Below are positions 25,218-34,258 of a stretch of 64,000 nucleotides of DNA, in pieces (position 1 is the stretch's first letter; each line of letters begins with the position of its first letter). The stretch spans positions 202,853 to 266,852 of the forward strand of contig NZ_VXCA01000009.1 of NCBI RefSeq assembly GCF_011369485.1. Direction: 5' to 3'. The notes beneath the pieces were generated by a model. The model was not told the DNA's origin, did not search any database, and saw only the letters and a program-made list of their open reading frames with translations. Position numbers and translations under genes: made by a program. The stretch is from Pseudomonas atagonensis. GTDB taxonomy: Bacteria; Pseudomonadota; Gammaproteobacteria; Pseudomonadales; Pseudomonadaceae.

Positions 25218-25871
25218 TCAGCCCAGCAGCGGGCGCAGGCGTTCGATGAACGGCGCCTGCCGATTGCGCGGCAGGGCCTGGCGATAACCTTCCAGAAAGG
25301 TTTCACCAGCGTCATCGCCCAGCAGCCACTGGCGGTCTTCCTTGTAGCGCAGCAGGTGGGCGAAGTTGCGCAGACGTTTGCTGTCGCTCAAGGCGCGCTT
25401 CTGGCAGCGCAGGTCGGCGATGTCGATCAGTCCCAGATGGTTGTCCGGAGTCTGCACCACGTTGCCGAAGTGCAACGACCGGAAATACACACCTTTCTCA
25501 TGCAACTGCGCGATGAAACCACCCAGCTGAGCTCGCAATGCCTTGGTTTGCTCGCGATTGCCCTGCAACTGACGCACGGTTTCGCCAGCCAGGGGCGCGT
25601 AATACACGCCGTCGCGCTGGATGCTGGGAATGCGGTAGACCGCAATCACCTTCGGGCAAAGGATTCCGCGTTGCTCCAAAGCTCTGGTGTTGTTGGCGAA
25701 GCGTTGGGCGTAAGGGAAGAACAGTGCCGAGCTGAGCAACCGCTTGCGGCGAAACAGTTTGAGCATGCGACCGTCGGCCAACCTGAGCACTTTGTCACCG
25801 GAGCCGTCGGCTTCCAGTACGTGTGCACCCTTGCGCAGTGCCTCGTAAGTGCTGTGATCAATCGATTGCAT
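25218..25871 (-). CDS. LPS kinase-like protein with altered catalytic loop (PA4998-like)
   Basis: 217-aa kinase-fold protein transcribed against the rest of the cluster, matching the position of PA4998 next to msbA. The loop reads YFRSLHFGNVV: Asn137 and the metal motif LIDIAD (Asp150) are kept, but Ser132 occupies the place of the catalytic Asp seen in WaaP and WapP-like. The N-terminal part has LADGRMLKLFRRKR, with a possible ATP-lysine. It may be a pseudokinase or an atypical kinase. The stop lies three bases from the end of the convergent GT39-like gene, so the two transcripts probably overlap at their 3' ends. Confidence 0.78.
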   Translation of the reverse strand: MQSIDHSTYEALRKGAHVLEADGSGDKVLRLADGRMLKLFRRKRLLSSALFFPYAQRFANNTRALEQRGILCPKVIAVYRIPSIQRDGVYYAPLAGETVRQLQGNREQTKALRAQLGGFIAQLHEKGVYFRSLHFGNVVQTPDNHLGLIDIADLRCQKRALSDSKRLRNFAHLLRYKEDRQWLLGDDAGETFLEGYRQALPRNRQAPFIERLRPLLG

Positions 25872-25936
25872 GCCTGACTCCCCATCGTGAGCCGGCTATC
25901 TTAACCGACTTGGCCAAAAGCGGGTGTCCAGTCATG

Positions 25937-25964
25937 TTGATAGGTGTAAAAGGGCCTGTGATAT
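25937..25964 (+). promoter_or_regulatory. Probable sigma70 promoter for msbA
   Basis: TTGATA (25937-25942) and TGATAT (25959-25964) are separated by 16 bases, ending 32 bases before the msbA ATG, in the divergent gap shared with the kinase-like gene. Confidence 0.4.
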
Positions 25965-25996
25965 CATCCCCGCCTCACTGATTTGCGCGGATTACC

Positions 25997-27823
25997 ATGA
26001 GCAGTCCTGAACCAAAAGCCCAGTCAACGCTGGCGATCTATTTCCGCCTCCTGGCTTACGTGCGGCCTTACGCCGGCTTGTTCATTCTCAGCATCGTCGG
26101 GTTCCTGATCTTTGCATCGACCCAACCGATGCTCGCCTACATCCTCAAGTATTTCGTTGACGGTCTGGCCAATCCGGAAGCCAGCCTGTTCCCGGGCAAC
26201 CCTTATCTGGGCAAATTGCAGTTGCTGGAAAGCGTGCCGCTGTTGATCGTGCTTATTGCGGTCTGGCAGGGCGTCGGCTCTTATCTGGGCAATTATTTCC
26301 TCGCAAGGGTTTCGCTGGGACTGGTGCATGACCTGCGGGTGGTGTTGTTCAACAAATTGCTGGAGTTGCCCAATCGCTTCTTCGACAAGAACAACTCCGG
26401 CCACCTGATTTCCCGCATCACCTTCAACGTGACCATGGTCACCGGTGCGGCTACGGACGCCATCAAAGTGGTCATCCGTGAAGGCATGACCGTGATTTTC
26501 CTGTTCTGCACGCTGTTGTGGATGAACTGGAAGCTTACGCTGGTGATGGTCGCCATTCTGCCGTTGATCGGCTTGATGGTGAACAGCACCAGCAAAAAAT
26601 TCCGCAAGCAAAGCAAAAAGATCCAGGTCTCCATGGGCAACGTCACGCACGTTGCGTCCGAGACCATCCATGGCTACCGCGTGGTGCGCAGCTTCGGCGG
26701 CGAGCAGTACGAAAAGGATCGCTTTCGTGATGCCAGCCAGAGCAATACCGACAAGCAGTTGACGATGACCAAGACCGGCGCCGTTTACACGCCGATGCTG
26801 CAACTGGTGACCTACAGCGCCATGGCCGTGGTCATGTTCCTTGTGCTCTATCTTCGTGGCGATGCATCGCCGGGCGATCTGGTGGCTTACATCACCATGG
26901 CGGGCCTGCTGCCCAAGCCGATCCGTCAGTTGTCGGAAGTCAGCTCGACGATTCAGAAGGGTGTGGCCGGTGCCGAAAGCATTTTCGAGCAGCTGGATGA
27001 GCCGGCGGAAGTGGATCAGGGCACGGTCGAGCAGGATCGCCTCGAAGGCCGTCTGGAAGTGCGCAATCTGAGCTTCCACTATCCAGACACCGATAAACCG
27101 GTGCTCAACGACATCAGCTTCGTCGTCGAGCCGGGGCAAATGGTCGCTTTGGTGGGGCGCTCCGGCAGTGGCAAGTCGACGCTGGCCAGCCTGATCCCAC
27201 GCTTTTATCAGCATGATCATGCTCAAGGGCAGATCCTGCTCGATGGCGTACAGGTGCAGGACTTTACCTTGCGCAGCCTGCGTCGGCAGATTGCGCTGGT
27301 GACTCAGCAGGTCACGCTGTTCAACGATACGGTGACCAACAATATCGCCTACGGCGATCTGGCCGGCGCGCCGTTCGATGAGGTCAAGCGCGCGGCCACT
27401 GAGGCCTATGCCGATGAGTTCATCGTCAAGATGCCGCAGGGCTATGAAACCATGGTCGGCGAGAACGGCGTGTTGCTGTCCGGCGGCCAGCGTCAGCGCA
27501 TCGCCATTGCCCGTGCGTTGCTCAAGGATGCGCCGCTGCTGATTCTCGACGAGGCCACGTCCGCGCTCGATACCGAATCGGAGCGGCATATCCAGGCGGC
27601 ACTGGATCATGTCGTGCAAAACCGCACGACTCTGGTGATCGCTCACCGTTTGAGCACTATCGAGAAAGCCGATCTGATTCTGGTCATGGACGAAGGCCGC
27701 ATCGTTGAGCGCGGCTCGCATGCGCAGTTGCTCGAGCAAAACGGCTATTACGCCCGTCTGCATGCCAAAGAGTTTGACGAGGGTGACGAACCTCAGCCGG
27801 CACACGCGACCAACGTATGCTGA
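25997..27823 (+). CDS. msbA: Lipid A export ATP-binding/permease protein MsbA
   Basis: Homodimeric ABC exporter that flips lipid A-core across the inner membrane. The N-terminal half has six hydrophobic segments; the nucleotide-binding half shows Walker A GRSGSGKST, signature LSGGQRQRIA and Walker B LLILDEATSALD. 608 aa, near the usual 580-600. The location inside the LPS core cluster and next to hldE supports MsbA over other ABC exporters. It overlaps mig-14 by seven bases. Confidence 0.95.
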   Translation: MSSPEPKAQSTLAIYFRLLAYVRPYAGLFILSIVGFLIFASTQPMLAYILKYFVDGLANPEASLFPGNPYLGKLQLLESVPLLIVLIAVWQGVGSYLGNYFLARVSLGLVHDLRVVLFNKLLELPNRFFDKNNSGHLISRITFNVTMVTGAATDAIKVVIREGMTVIFLFCTLLWMNWKLTLVMVAILPLIGLMVNSTSKKFRKQSKKIQVSMGNVTHVASETIHGYRVVRSFGGEQYEKDRFRDASQSNTDKQLTMTKTGAVYTPMLQLVTYSAMAVVMFLVLYLRGDASPGDLVAYITMAGLLPKPIRQLSEVSSTIQKGVAGAESIFEQLDEPAEVDQGTVEQDRLEGRLEVRNLSFHYPDTDKPVLNDISFVVEPGQMVALVGRSGSGKSTLASLIPRFYQHDHAQGQILLDGVQVQDFTLRSLRRQIALVTQQVTLFNDTVTNNIAYGDLAGAPFDEVKRAATEAYADEFIVKMPQGYETMVGENGVLLSGGQRQRIAIARALLKDAPLLILDEATSALDTESERHIQAALDHVVQNRTTLVIAHRLSTIEKADLILVMDEGRIVERGSHAQLLEQNGYYARLHAKEFDEGDEPQPAHATNVC

Positions 27824-28713
27824 CGATGTTTCGTAGCTTTCGTGAGCGTGGCTGGAGTGAAATTGACCGCGACAGCTATGCTCGCGCCTGGCAGCGCTAC
27901 GGCGGCAGCTTTGCGACTCATCCCGAGGTCGTCGAACGGCTGTCGGGGTTTGTCGGCATCGAGTTGCGTTATCTGGGCTGGATTGTCGGCGATGAAGTCG
28001 TCGCGGCGGTGGCCTGCTGGGGCAAGCACGCCGCGTTGTCCAAGGAAGTGCTCAAGCGCGAGGGCAAGCGCGGCTTGCTCGACATGGGCAACGCCGAACT
28101 GATTCTGCCGATCGCTCCGGACGTCGTGGTGCCGGTGCGCCAGCGCATGGCGTATGTGTCCCAGCTCAACGCCGAACAGATCAGCACCTTGCGGGCGCAG
28201 CCCGAGGGATTGGCGCTAGCGCGGCTGCCCGAGGATTACTCGAAGAAGTTTCGCTACAACCAGCGCCGCGAACAGCGGCTGCTGGAAGAGGCGGGCGGCT
28301 CGCTGATACCGATGTCCGACCTGACCCCGCAAGAGCAGGCCGCCGCTTACGGCGATCTGTTTCAGCGGCGCTGGGGTTTTGAGGTGCCTGGCAAGGCCGG
28401 ACTGGTTGAAGTTTTCACCCTGCTGCGCGAGTTCATGACCGGCTCGGTGGTGATGCTGGAGTCGGCGCCTGTGGCGATCCAGATTCTGTACCGGGTCGAA
28501 GCGCCGCAGTGGGTGTCGCTGGAATACGTCAACGGTGGCGTCGATCCACAGAGCCGGGAGTTCAGCCCGGGCAGCGTCCTGAGTTTCGTCAATACCCAGC
28601 AAGCCTGGGCGGACGCTCAGGCGCTGGGCAAGACACTGCGTTATTCGTTCGGTCGCGCTGACCGTGAATACAAGGATCGCTGGTGCCATACGGTACCGGT
28701 CTATCAGGTCTGA
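27817..28713 (+). CDS. mig-14: Mig-14 family protein (GNAT-like, cationic peptide resistance)
   Basis: 298-aa soluble protein of the Mig-14 family, which in Salmonella and P. aeruginosa (PA5003) supports survival against cationic antimicrobial peptides. Recognised from its N-terminus (RGWSEIDRDSYARAWQRYGG) and the central FRYNQRREQRLLEEAGG segment, which resembles FemAB/GNAT-type acyltransferases. Start at the ATG overlapping msbA; a second in-frame ATG at 27826 is equally possible. It lies between the lipid A flippase and a deacetylase, so a role in envelope modification is likely. Confidence 0.85.
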   Translation: MLTMFRSFRERGWSEIDRDSYARAWQRYGGSFATHPEVVERLSGFVGIELRYLGWIVGDEVVAAVACWGKHAALSKEVLKREGKRGLLDMGNAELILPIAPDVVVPVRQRMAYVSQLNAEQISTLRAQPEGLALARLPEDYSKKFRYNQRREQRLLEEAGGSLIPMSDLTPQEQAAAYGDLFQRRWGFEVPGKAGLVEVFTLLREFMTGSVVMLESAPVAIQILYRVEAPQWVSLEYVNGGVDPQSREFSPGSVLSFVNTQQAWADAQALGKTLRYSFGRADREYKDRWCHTVPVYQV

Positions 28714-28717
28714 ATGC

Positions 28718-30118
28718 ATGAGTGCTCGCAAGCAACAGCTGCTCAAAACCCATCGACGCCACAAGCGAATGTTCCTGATCGCTTTCCTGATTGCGCTGTT
28801 GGCGACGGGGTTCTGGCTGGGCTGGTGGCTGGTGCCGGTGTTGCTGGTGCTGGCGTGGGTGGCCCACGAAGCCTGGTTCGCCGATCATCTGTTCTATCGG
28901 GCCGCTGACGACTATCAATACAACTTCCCCGCCGATACTGCCCGGCAGGCCGTAAGCCTGAGCGGCGGCGTCGTGCGCCTGGATCAACCGCTGGCCAATG
29001 GCGAGACGCTGTTGCTTGAGGTTGAGTTGAAAACCACCTGGCTGGGCCGCTGGCTGGATCCTTATGTCGAGGCGGGTAACGATCGGCAGGACTTCGAGCG
29101 CGGGGTCAAAGGCCGGCGTTTTCTCAATCTGTCCGGGCAGGCTACGGCGTTGAGCGAGGGCACGCTGACACTGCGCGGGCGCCATTGCACGGTGGGCGCC
29201 AGCGGTACGTTGTGGGTGATGGGCAATCCTGACTACGCCCAGCGGCGAGTCATGGTTATCGCCCCTCATGCCGACGACGCGGAACTGGCAGCATTCGGTC
29301 TCTACAGTCGCAGTACAGAGGCGAGCATCGTCACCCTGACTCAGGGTGAAATCGAAGCCGAACAGTATCAGCGCCTTGGGCTGGACAAGGCAGAGGCGGC
29401 GCGCCTGAAGGGCCGCCTTCGCAGTTGGGACAGCCTTACCATTCCCTTGTGGGGTGGAGTGCCGGCCAATCGTTGCGTGCAGTTGGGCTACTACTGTCTG
29501 CAACTGCCGGCGATGGCCGAAGAGCCCGGTAAACCCTTCGGTTCGCGAGAGTCGGGAGAGAGTGATGTGCGCAGCGTGCGTCGACACAACCCGTTGACGC
29601 TGGCGGGCGATGCCGACGGTGCGCCGACCTGGCACAACCTTGTGGCCGATCTGCAGGCGATGTTCGAGCACTTTCGCCCCGAGGTGATCGTAACGCCGCA
29701 TCCCGAGCTGGATCCGCACAGCGACCACGTCGCCTCCACTCGCGCCGTGCTCGAAGCCATTGCCGCCAGCGCCTGGAAGCCTGCAACGTTGCTGATGTAC
29801 GCCAATCACCTGCACGACAATGATCGTTGGCCAATGGGGCCGGCGGGCGGTGGTATCGCGTTGCCGCCGGCCATCGAGCCACTGCCGGCTGACCGCTTGT
29901 GGAGCCCGGTGTTGTCCGCCGAGGTGCAACTGGACAAGGCCATGGCGCTGGCGATGGAGCATGACCTGCAAGGCTCGCAGGGTTTCAAGCGTCAGTTGCG
30001 CCGGGTGATTCAGCAAGTGCTGGCCGGACGGCGCTGGCCCGTTACAGGCAGTAACGAGTTTTTCCGCAAGGCTGTCCGGCGTCACGAATTGTTCTGGGTG
30101 CGCGACCTTTCAGAATGA
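28718..30118 (+). CDS. PIG-L family deacetylase, DnpA-like
   Basis: 466-aa protein. One or two N-terminal hydrophobic segments (about residues 19-50, FLIAFLIALLATGFW and onward) anchor it to the membrane, followed by a beta-rich region and a zinc-dependent LmbE/PIG-L domain with VIAPHADDAELAAFG and the second metal motif PHPELDPHSDH. It matches PA5002 (DnpA), described as a de-N-acetylase affecting LPS and fluoroquinolone tolerance in P. aeruginosa. I start at the ATG at 28718, five bases after mig-14. The likely substrate is an N-acetylated core sugar. Confidence 0.86.
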   Translation: MSARKQQLLKTHRRHKRMFLIAFLIALLATGFWLGWWLVPVLLVLAWVAHEAWFADHLFYRAADDYQYNFPADTARQAVSLSGGVVRLDQPLANGETLLLEVELKTTWLGRWLDPYVEAGNDRQDFERGVKGRRFLNLSGQATALSEGTLTLRGRHCTVGASGTLWVMGNPDYAQRRVMVIAPHADDAELAAFGLYSRSTEASIVTLTQGEIEAEQYQRLGLDKAEAARLKGRLRSWDSLTIPLWGGVPANRCVQLGYYCLQLPAMAEEPGKPFGSRESGESDVRSVRRHNPLTLAGDADGAPTWHNLVADLQAMFEHFRPEVIVTPHPELDPHSDHVASTRAVLEAIAASAWKPATLLMYANHLHDNDRWPMGPAGGGIALPPAIEPLPADRLWSPVLSAEVQLDKAMALAMEHDLQGSQGFKRQLRRVIQQVLAGRRWPVTGSNEFFRKAVRRHELFWVRDLSE

Positions 30119-30182
30119 GGCGGACGGGGCTTTACCCTGTGTTAATATCGCGCCCCTGTTCATTTTGTATGTGGGTTGCTCC

Positions 30183-31604
30183 ATGAAGTTGTCCATGCCG
30201 CGTTTCGATCAAGCGCCAGTCTTGGTAGTCGGCGATGTCATGCTCGACCGCTACTGGCATGGCGGAACCTCACGGATTTCCCCTGAGGCGCCGGTGCCGG
30301 TCGTTAAGGTCGAGCAAATCGAAGACCGTCCGGGCGGTGCTGCGAACGTTGCCTTGAACATTGCCGCGCTGGGTGCGCCGGCGTCGCTGGTCGGTGTGAC
30401 CGGTGACGACGAAGCCGCCGACAGCCTGAGCAACAGTCTCAAAGGCGCGGGCGTTCGTGCCTTGTTCCAGCGCATCGCGCACCAGCCAACCATCGTCAAG
30501 CTGCGGGTCATGAGCCGGCACCAGCAACTGCTGCGTATCGACTTTGAAGAACCGTTCGCCACCGACGCCCTGGCCCTTGGCTCGCAGGTCGATGACTTGC
30601 TCGAAGGCATCAAGGTGCTGGTGTTGTCCGACTACGGCAAAGGCGCGCTGAAGAACCATCAGGCGCTGATTCAGGCCGCCCGGGCGAAAAACATCCCGGT
30701 GCTGGCCGACCCGAAAGGCAAGGATTTCTCGATCTACCGTGGCGCCAGCCTGATCACCCCTAACCTCAGCGAATTCGAAGCCATTGTCGGCGGTTGCGCC
30801 GATGAGCACGAACTGGTGAGCAAGGGCGCAACCCTGATGCACGATCTCGAACTCGGTGCGTTGCTGGTGACCCGTGGCGAGCACGGCATGACCTTGCTGC
30901 GCCCGGATCATCCGGCGCTGCACCTGCCGGCCCGTGCCCGTGAGGTGTTCGATGTCACCGGCGCCGGTGACACCGTGATTTCGACCCTGGCTGCGGCCAT
31001 TGCCGCCGGTGAAGAACTGCCCCACGCCGTGGCGCTGGCCAATCTGGCTGCCGGCATCGTGGTCGGCAAGCTCGGTACCGCCGCCATCAGTGCCCCGGAG
31101 CTGCGTCGCGCCATTCAGCGCGAAGAAGGTTCCGAGCGCGGCGTGCTGGGCCTGGAGCAGTTGTTGCTCGCCGTGGCCGATGCCCGTGCGCACAACGAGA
31201 AGATCGTCTTCACTAACGGCTGCTTCGACATTCTGCATGCCGGTCATGTGACCTATCTGGAACAGGCGCGGGCCCAGGGCGATCGTTTGATCGTCGCGGT
31301 CAACGACGATGCGTCCGTCAGCCGTCTGAAAGGGCCGGGGCGCCCGATCAACAGCGTTGACCGGCGCATGGCGGTACTGGCCGGGCTCGGGGCGGTGGAT
31401 TGGGTCATCAGTTTCCCTGAGGGCACGCCGGAAAACCTGTTGCGCGAGGTCAAGCCGGACGTGTTGGTCAAGGGCGGCGATTACGGCATCGACCAGGTCG
31501 TCGGTGCCAGTATCGTGAGCGCCTATGGCGGCACGGTGAAAGTGCTTGGACTGGTGGAAAACAGCTCGACGACCGCTATCGTCGAAAAAATCCGCAGTCG
31601 TTGA
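30183..31604 (+). CDS. hldE: Bifunctional heptose 7-phosphate kinase / heptose 1-phosphate adenylyltransferase
   Basis: Makes ADP-heptose for WaaC and WaaF. The N-terminal ribokinase-like domain begins MKLSMPRFDQAPVLVVGDVM and contains PGGAANVALN and the DVTGAGDTVISTLAA anion hole; the C-terminal cytidylyltransferase-like domain has FTNGCFDILHAGHVTYL. 473 aa, the same as the fused enzyme of other gammaproteobacteria. An ATG at 30165 is in frame but would add six residues not conserved in the family. A possible -10 (TAATAT at 30143-30148) lies upstream, so it probably has its own promoter. Confidence 0.97.
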   Translation: MKLSMPRFDQAPVLVVGDVMLDRYWHGGTSRISPEAPVPVVKVEQIEDRPGGAANVALNIAALGAPASLVGVTGDDEAADSLSNSLKGAGVRALFQRIAHQPTIVKLRVMSRHQQLLRIDFEEPFATDALALGSQVDDLLEGIKVLVLSDYGKGALKNHQALIQAARAKNIPVLADPKGKDFSIYRGASLITPNLSEFEAIVGGCADEHELVSKGATLMHDLELGALLVTRGEHGMTLLRPDHPALHLPARAREVFDVTGAGDTVISTLAAAIAAGEELPHAVALANLAAGIVVGKLGTAAISAPELRRAIQREEGSERGVLGLEQLLLAVADARAHNEKIVFTNGCFDILHAGHVTYLEQARAQGDRLIVAVNDDASVSRLKGPGRPINSVDRRMAVLAGLGAVDWVISFPEGTPENLLREVKPDVLVKGGDYGIDQVVGASIVSAYGGTVKVLGLVENSSTTAIVEKIRSR

Positions 31605-31608
31605 TTTG

Positions 31609-31737
31609 ATGAATGTTTACCGTTGTGAACTGCGTGTGAACGGATTTTGCCTTGGGGATCTCACCGTTTCCGTTGAAGTTGGCAGGTTTGAATCCGATGC
31701 GCTTGCCTGCCTACATCGCGTGGTCAATAACCTATGA
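31609..31737 (+). CDS. Possible 42-codon small ORF coupled to the next gene
   Basis: ATG four bases after hldE, encoding MNVYRCELRVNGFCLGDLTV and onward to a total of 42 residues, ending in TGA that overlaps the ATG of the glycosyltransferase (ATGA). No Shine-Dalgarno is obvious, but coupling to the hldE stop could supply ribosomes. It fills the whole gap exactly, which is what makes it worth noting. No recognised domain; it could still be chance or a leader peptide. Confidence 0.4.
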   Translation: MNVYRCELRVNGFCLGDLTVSVEVGRFESDALACLHRVVNNL

Positions 31738-32708
31738 AAGTCATGCTCCTGGTGATGGACGAACAGCGGGTCATTCTCGACCGGCTCTACGACATCGTGC
31801 AGCAGAACTGTGATGAATGTTTCATCTATCGTTTGAGCAAGCAGCAGCAGTTGAACCTGGGGCCGTTCCTGGCCTCGGTTGATTACCAGACCTTTGATCG
31901 CGTGGTGATTTTCTCCCGCGTCAAGCGCCTGGCGACGCAACTGCGGGTGCTCAAATGCATCCCCGGTCTGGTCTTTCTCGAACACGACGCCTACCAGAAT
32001 TACATGCCGGCGAGTAAATACCGTGGCGTGTATTCACGTCTGTACAGCCGTCTGCCGAGCTGCCGCGCACTGGTGTCCGGTGCAGTGGTCGCACGCAAGA
32101 TGCTCGCTGAGGGCATCGACACGGTCTTCGTTTCCAAGGGCTATGACGAGCAGATGCTGCGCAACACCGGTGCCGAGCGGGACATTCCCATCGGTTTTCT
32201 CGGCAGCCTGAAAAGCACCGAGTACGCCGAGCGCAAGGCGCTGCTCGAATCGCTCTCGCGGCGTACCGGCATGCTGGTGACCCGCACGAAATCGGGCACC
32301 GAGTACCTGGAAACACTCAATCGCATCAAGATCTTTGTCAGTGCCGATATCGGCATGAACGAGTTCATGATCAAGAACTTCGAAGCCATGGCCTGCGGTT
32401 GCGTGCTGCTCGCCTGGAGTCAGGGCGAAGAAGATCAGTTGCTCGGTTTCGAAGACATGCACAACACCATGTTCTATCGCAGCGAAGACGAGGCGGTCGA
32501 GAAGATCAAGCTGTTGCAGGACAACCCGGAGCTGGCGGATCGCATCGCCAGCAATGGTCAGGCCTTTGCTCAAAGCCGTTATTCCTTCGCCCGGGTGGGG
32601 CAGGCCCTCGCCACTGAAATCCAGCGCGAGATGCGCCCTTGGCAGCCGCCCTCGGCGTTCACGCGCTGGTGGGTCAAGCTGCGTCACGGAATGCAGGTGC
32701 CGGTCTGA
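31734..32708 (+). CDS. Glycosyltransferase, GT-B fold (CgeB-like)
   Basis: 324-aa protein. The C-terminal half has FMIKNFEAMACGCVLLAW and a following DNPELADRIASNGQAFA helix, the pattern of the Glyco_trans_1_2/CgeB-type GT-B enzymes. The N-terminal half is a divergent Rossmann-like domain (MKVMLLVMDEQRVILDRLYD). It begins within the stop of the small ORF and is followed directly by the next gene, whose ATG comes right after its stop. Probably transfers a sugar to an outer-core or surface glycan. In PAO1 this place holds unrelated acyl-CoA dehydrogenase genes, so I treat it as accessory. Confidence 0.75.
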   Translation: MKVMLLVMDEQRVILDRLYDIVQQNCDECFIYRLSKQQQLNLGPFLASVDYQTFDRVVIFSRVKRLATQLRVLKCIPGLVFLEHDAYQNYMPASKYRGVYSRLYSRLPSCRALVSGAVVARKMLAEGIDTVFVSKGYDEQMLRNTGAERDIPIGFLGSLKSTEYAERKALLESLSRRTGMLVTRTKSGTEYLETLNRIKIFVSADIGMNEFMIKNFEAMACGCVLLAWSQGEEDQLLGFEDMHNTMFYRSEDEAVEKIKLLQDNPELADRIASNGQAFAQSRYSFARVGQALATEIQREMRPWQPPSAFTRWWVKLRHGMQVPV

Positions 32709-33395
32709 ATGATGGACGAACACATGGCGCTGGATGCGCTACCCGGCGGTGACCAGTCTGTTCTGGAGGCGTTGCCTGAACCACTGCGCGAAACCCTGAG
32801 CCGTGCGACGCGGGTTGTGCTGATAGCCAATAATCCGGCCATTACGGCGGCGGACTTTGAGGCGCTGAACTTGAGTGCCGATGACGTCGTCGTCAGTTTC
32901 AACACCTGCATCAAGGCGCCGCTGCTCAACGCGCAAGGCGTGAATGTTTTCGTGCACGGCTACAACGCCCCGGACGCTTACTTTTTCGGTCTGCCGTACG
33001 GGCCGGACGTGCAGCGTCTGTTCGAGCAGGCCAACGAGCGCTGTTTCAGCATGCTCGTCGGTTGCGCCGCGCCGATGTGCCCGTTGCCGCGCGTGGCCAT
33101 GTACTGGGATCGTATTCCGTTGCCGCCGCTGTGGAATTACCCGGTCGACCGCCCGGGCGGCAAGCGCTATGTCGGGCCTTCCACCGGTTTCAATACCCTG
33201 GTGCTGTTCGACTGGCTGCGTGGCCACGCCGGTTACACCTATCAGTTGCTGACCTTGGGGTTTTCCAACGAAGCCGGAAAGCTATGGGGTGGCCACGCCT
33301 GGGATTACGAGCGCGACTGGCTGCAGAAGTCCGACGTCATCGTCGTGCCTCTGCAACCCCGTCGCTGGTGGCAAAAGCTGTTTTGCCGCCAATAG
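32709..33395 (+). CDS. GT29/sialyltransferase-like protein of unknown function
   Basis: 228 aa. Two segments resemble GT29-type sialyltransferase motifs: the N-terminal RVVLIANNPAITAAD...DDVVVSFNTCIK, similar to the L-motif 'VVGNGPSL...ViRFN', and the C-terminal YVGPSTGFNTLVLFDWL...LLTLGFSNE, similar to the S-motif 'PSTGxxxL...GFd'. This is a fold-level guess, not a donor assignment; the donor may be Kdo, nonulosonic acid or another CMP-sugar. Overlap-free junction with the preceding gene (start directly after its stop). Confidence 0.5.
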   Translation: MMDEHMALDALPGGDQSVLEALPEPLRETLSRATRVVLIANNPAITAADFEALNLSADDVVVSFNTCIKAPLLNAQGVNVFVHGYNAPDAYFFGLPYGPDVQRLFEQANERCFSMLVGCAAPMCPLPRVAMYWDRIPLPPLWNYPVDRPGGKRYVGPSTGFNTLVLFDWLRGHAGYTYQLLTLGFSNEAGKLWGGHAWDYERDWLQKSDVIVVPLQPRRWWQKLFCRQ

Positions 33396-33453
33396 ACGGC
33401 ACGCTGGTCTCGGTGGTCAGCGGGTTCGAACTTCTTTCAAAAGGTGCTGTTGA

Positions 33454-34254
33454 GTGTTGAAAATTGCCGTGGCGTTTTTCGGGATTCCGCGAAACTCGCA
33501 GATTTGCTTTCCTTCAATCGAACAGAACGTTCTGGCGCAACTACCGGCGGGTAGCGACGTGCGTTGCTTCTATCACCTGTACAAGATCGAAGAAGTGCAG
33601 AACGAGCGCTCTGGCGAGAAAGGCGCGCTGGCGGTGGACAATTACCAGCCGTTCGAATCAATGACCGGCGCGCGGACATCCACGGATGGCGTGCTCGAGC
33701 GTTGGGATTTCGAACAGGTCAAAGCCCAGGGCGATACCTGGGCCGACAACTTTGCTTCGTTGCGCAACCTGATCTATCAGCTCAACTCGCTGCACACCGT
33801 GACCGGCATGATCGAACCCTTCAATCCGGATTTCGTCGTGTTCGTGCGACCGGACAATTTCTTCCATAATCCGCTGCCTGCTTATGTGTTCAATCATCCA
33901 GAGGCCCGGCGACACAATGCCTATATTCCGGACTGGCAGTGGTGGGGCGGGCTGAACGATCGCTTCGCTGTGTGCGGGCGCGATACTTACGTCGCGTATG
34001 GCAAGCGCGTCGAGCGCATTTTTGATTTCTGCAAGGCCACGGGCAGAAAGCTGCACTCCGAGCGGTTGCTCAAGTACGCACTGCTGGAGGCGGGCGCCAA
34101 AGTCTGCACGTTGCCGACTCAGGCCTCGCGGGTGCGGATCACCGGCGCATTTGCCGAAGAGTCATTCTCGCCAAAGCGCGGCATGGGCAAGCGCGAGAAC
34201 CGTTATTTTCATTTTTTCGCCGGCCTGCGCACATGGCTGGATCGCCGCCGCTGA
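33454..34254 (+). CDS. Putative GT-A-like protein, unknown function
   Basis: 266 aa, starting at GTG 33454 with AAGGTG upstream. The beginning IAVAFFGIPRNSQICFPSIE looks like the first beta-strand of a nucleotide-sugar binding fold. FNPDFVVFVRPDNFF could be the acidic metal site, and GGLNDRFAVCGRDTYVAYG resembles the acceptor loop of several uncharacterised bacterial glycosyltransferases. No firm family assignment. It closes a three-gene run after hldE and converges with the Nudix-like gene five bases further on. Confidence 0.55.
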   Translation: MLKIAVAFFGIPRNSQICFPSIEQNVLAQLPAGSDVRCFYHLYKIEEVQNERSGEKGALAVDNYQPFESMTGARTSTDGVLERWDFEQVKAQGDTWADNFASLRNLIYQLNSLHTVTGMIEPFNPDFVVFVRPDNFFHNPLPAYVFNHPEARRHNAYIPDWQWWGGLNDRFAVCGRDTYVAYGKRVERIFDFCKATGRKLHSERLLKYALLEAGAKVCTLPTQASRVRITGAFAEESFSPKRGMGKRENRYFHFFAGLRTWLDRRR

Positions 34255-34258
34255 GCAC

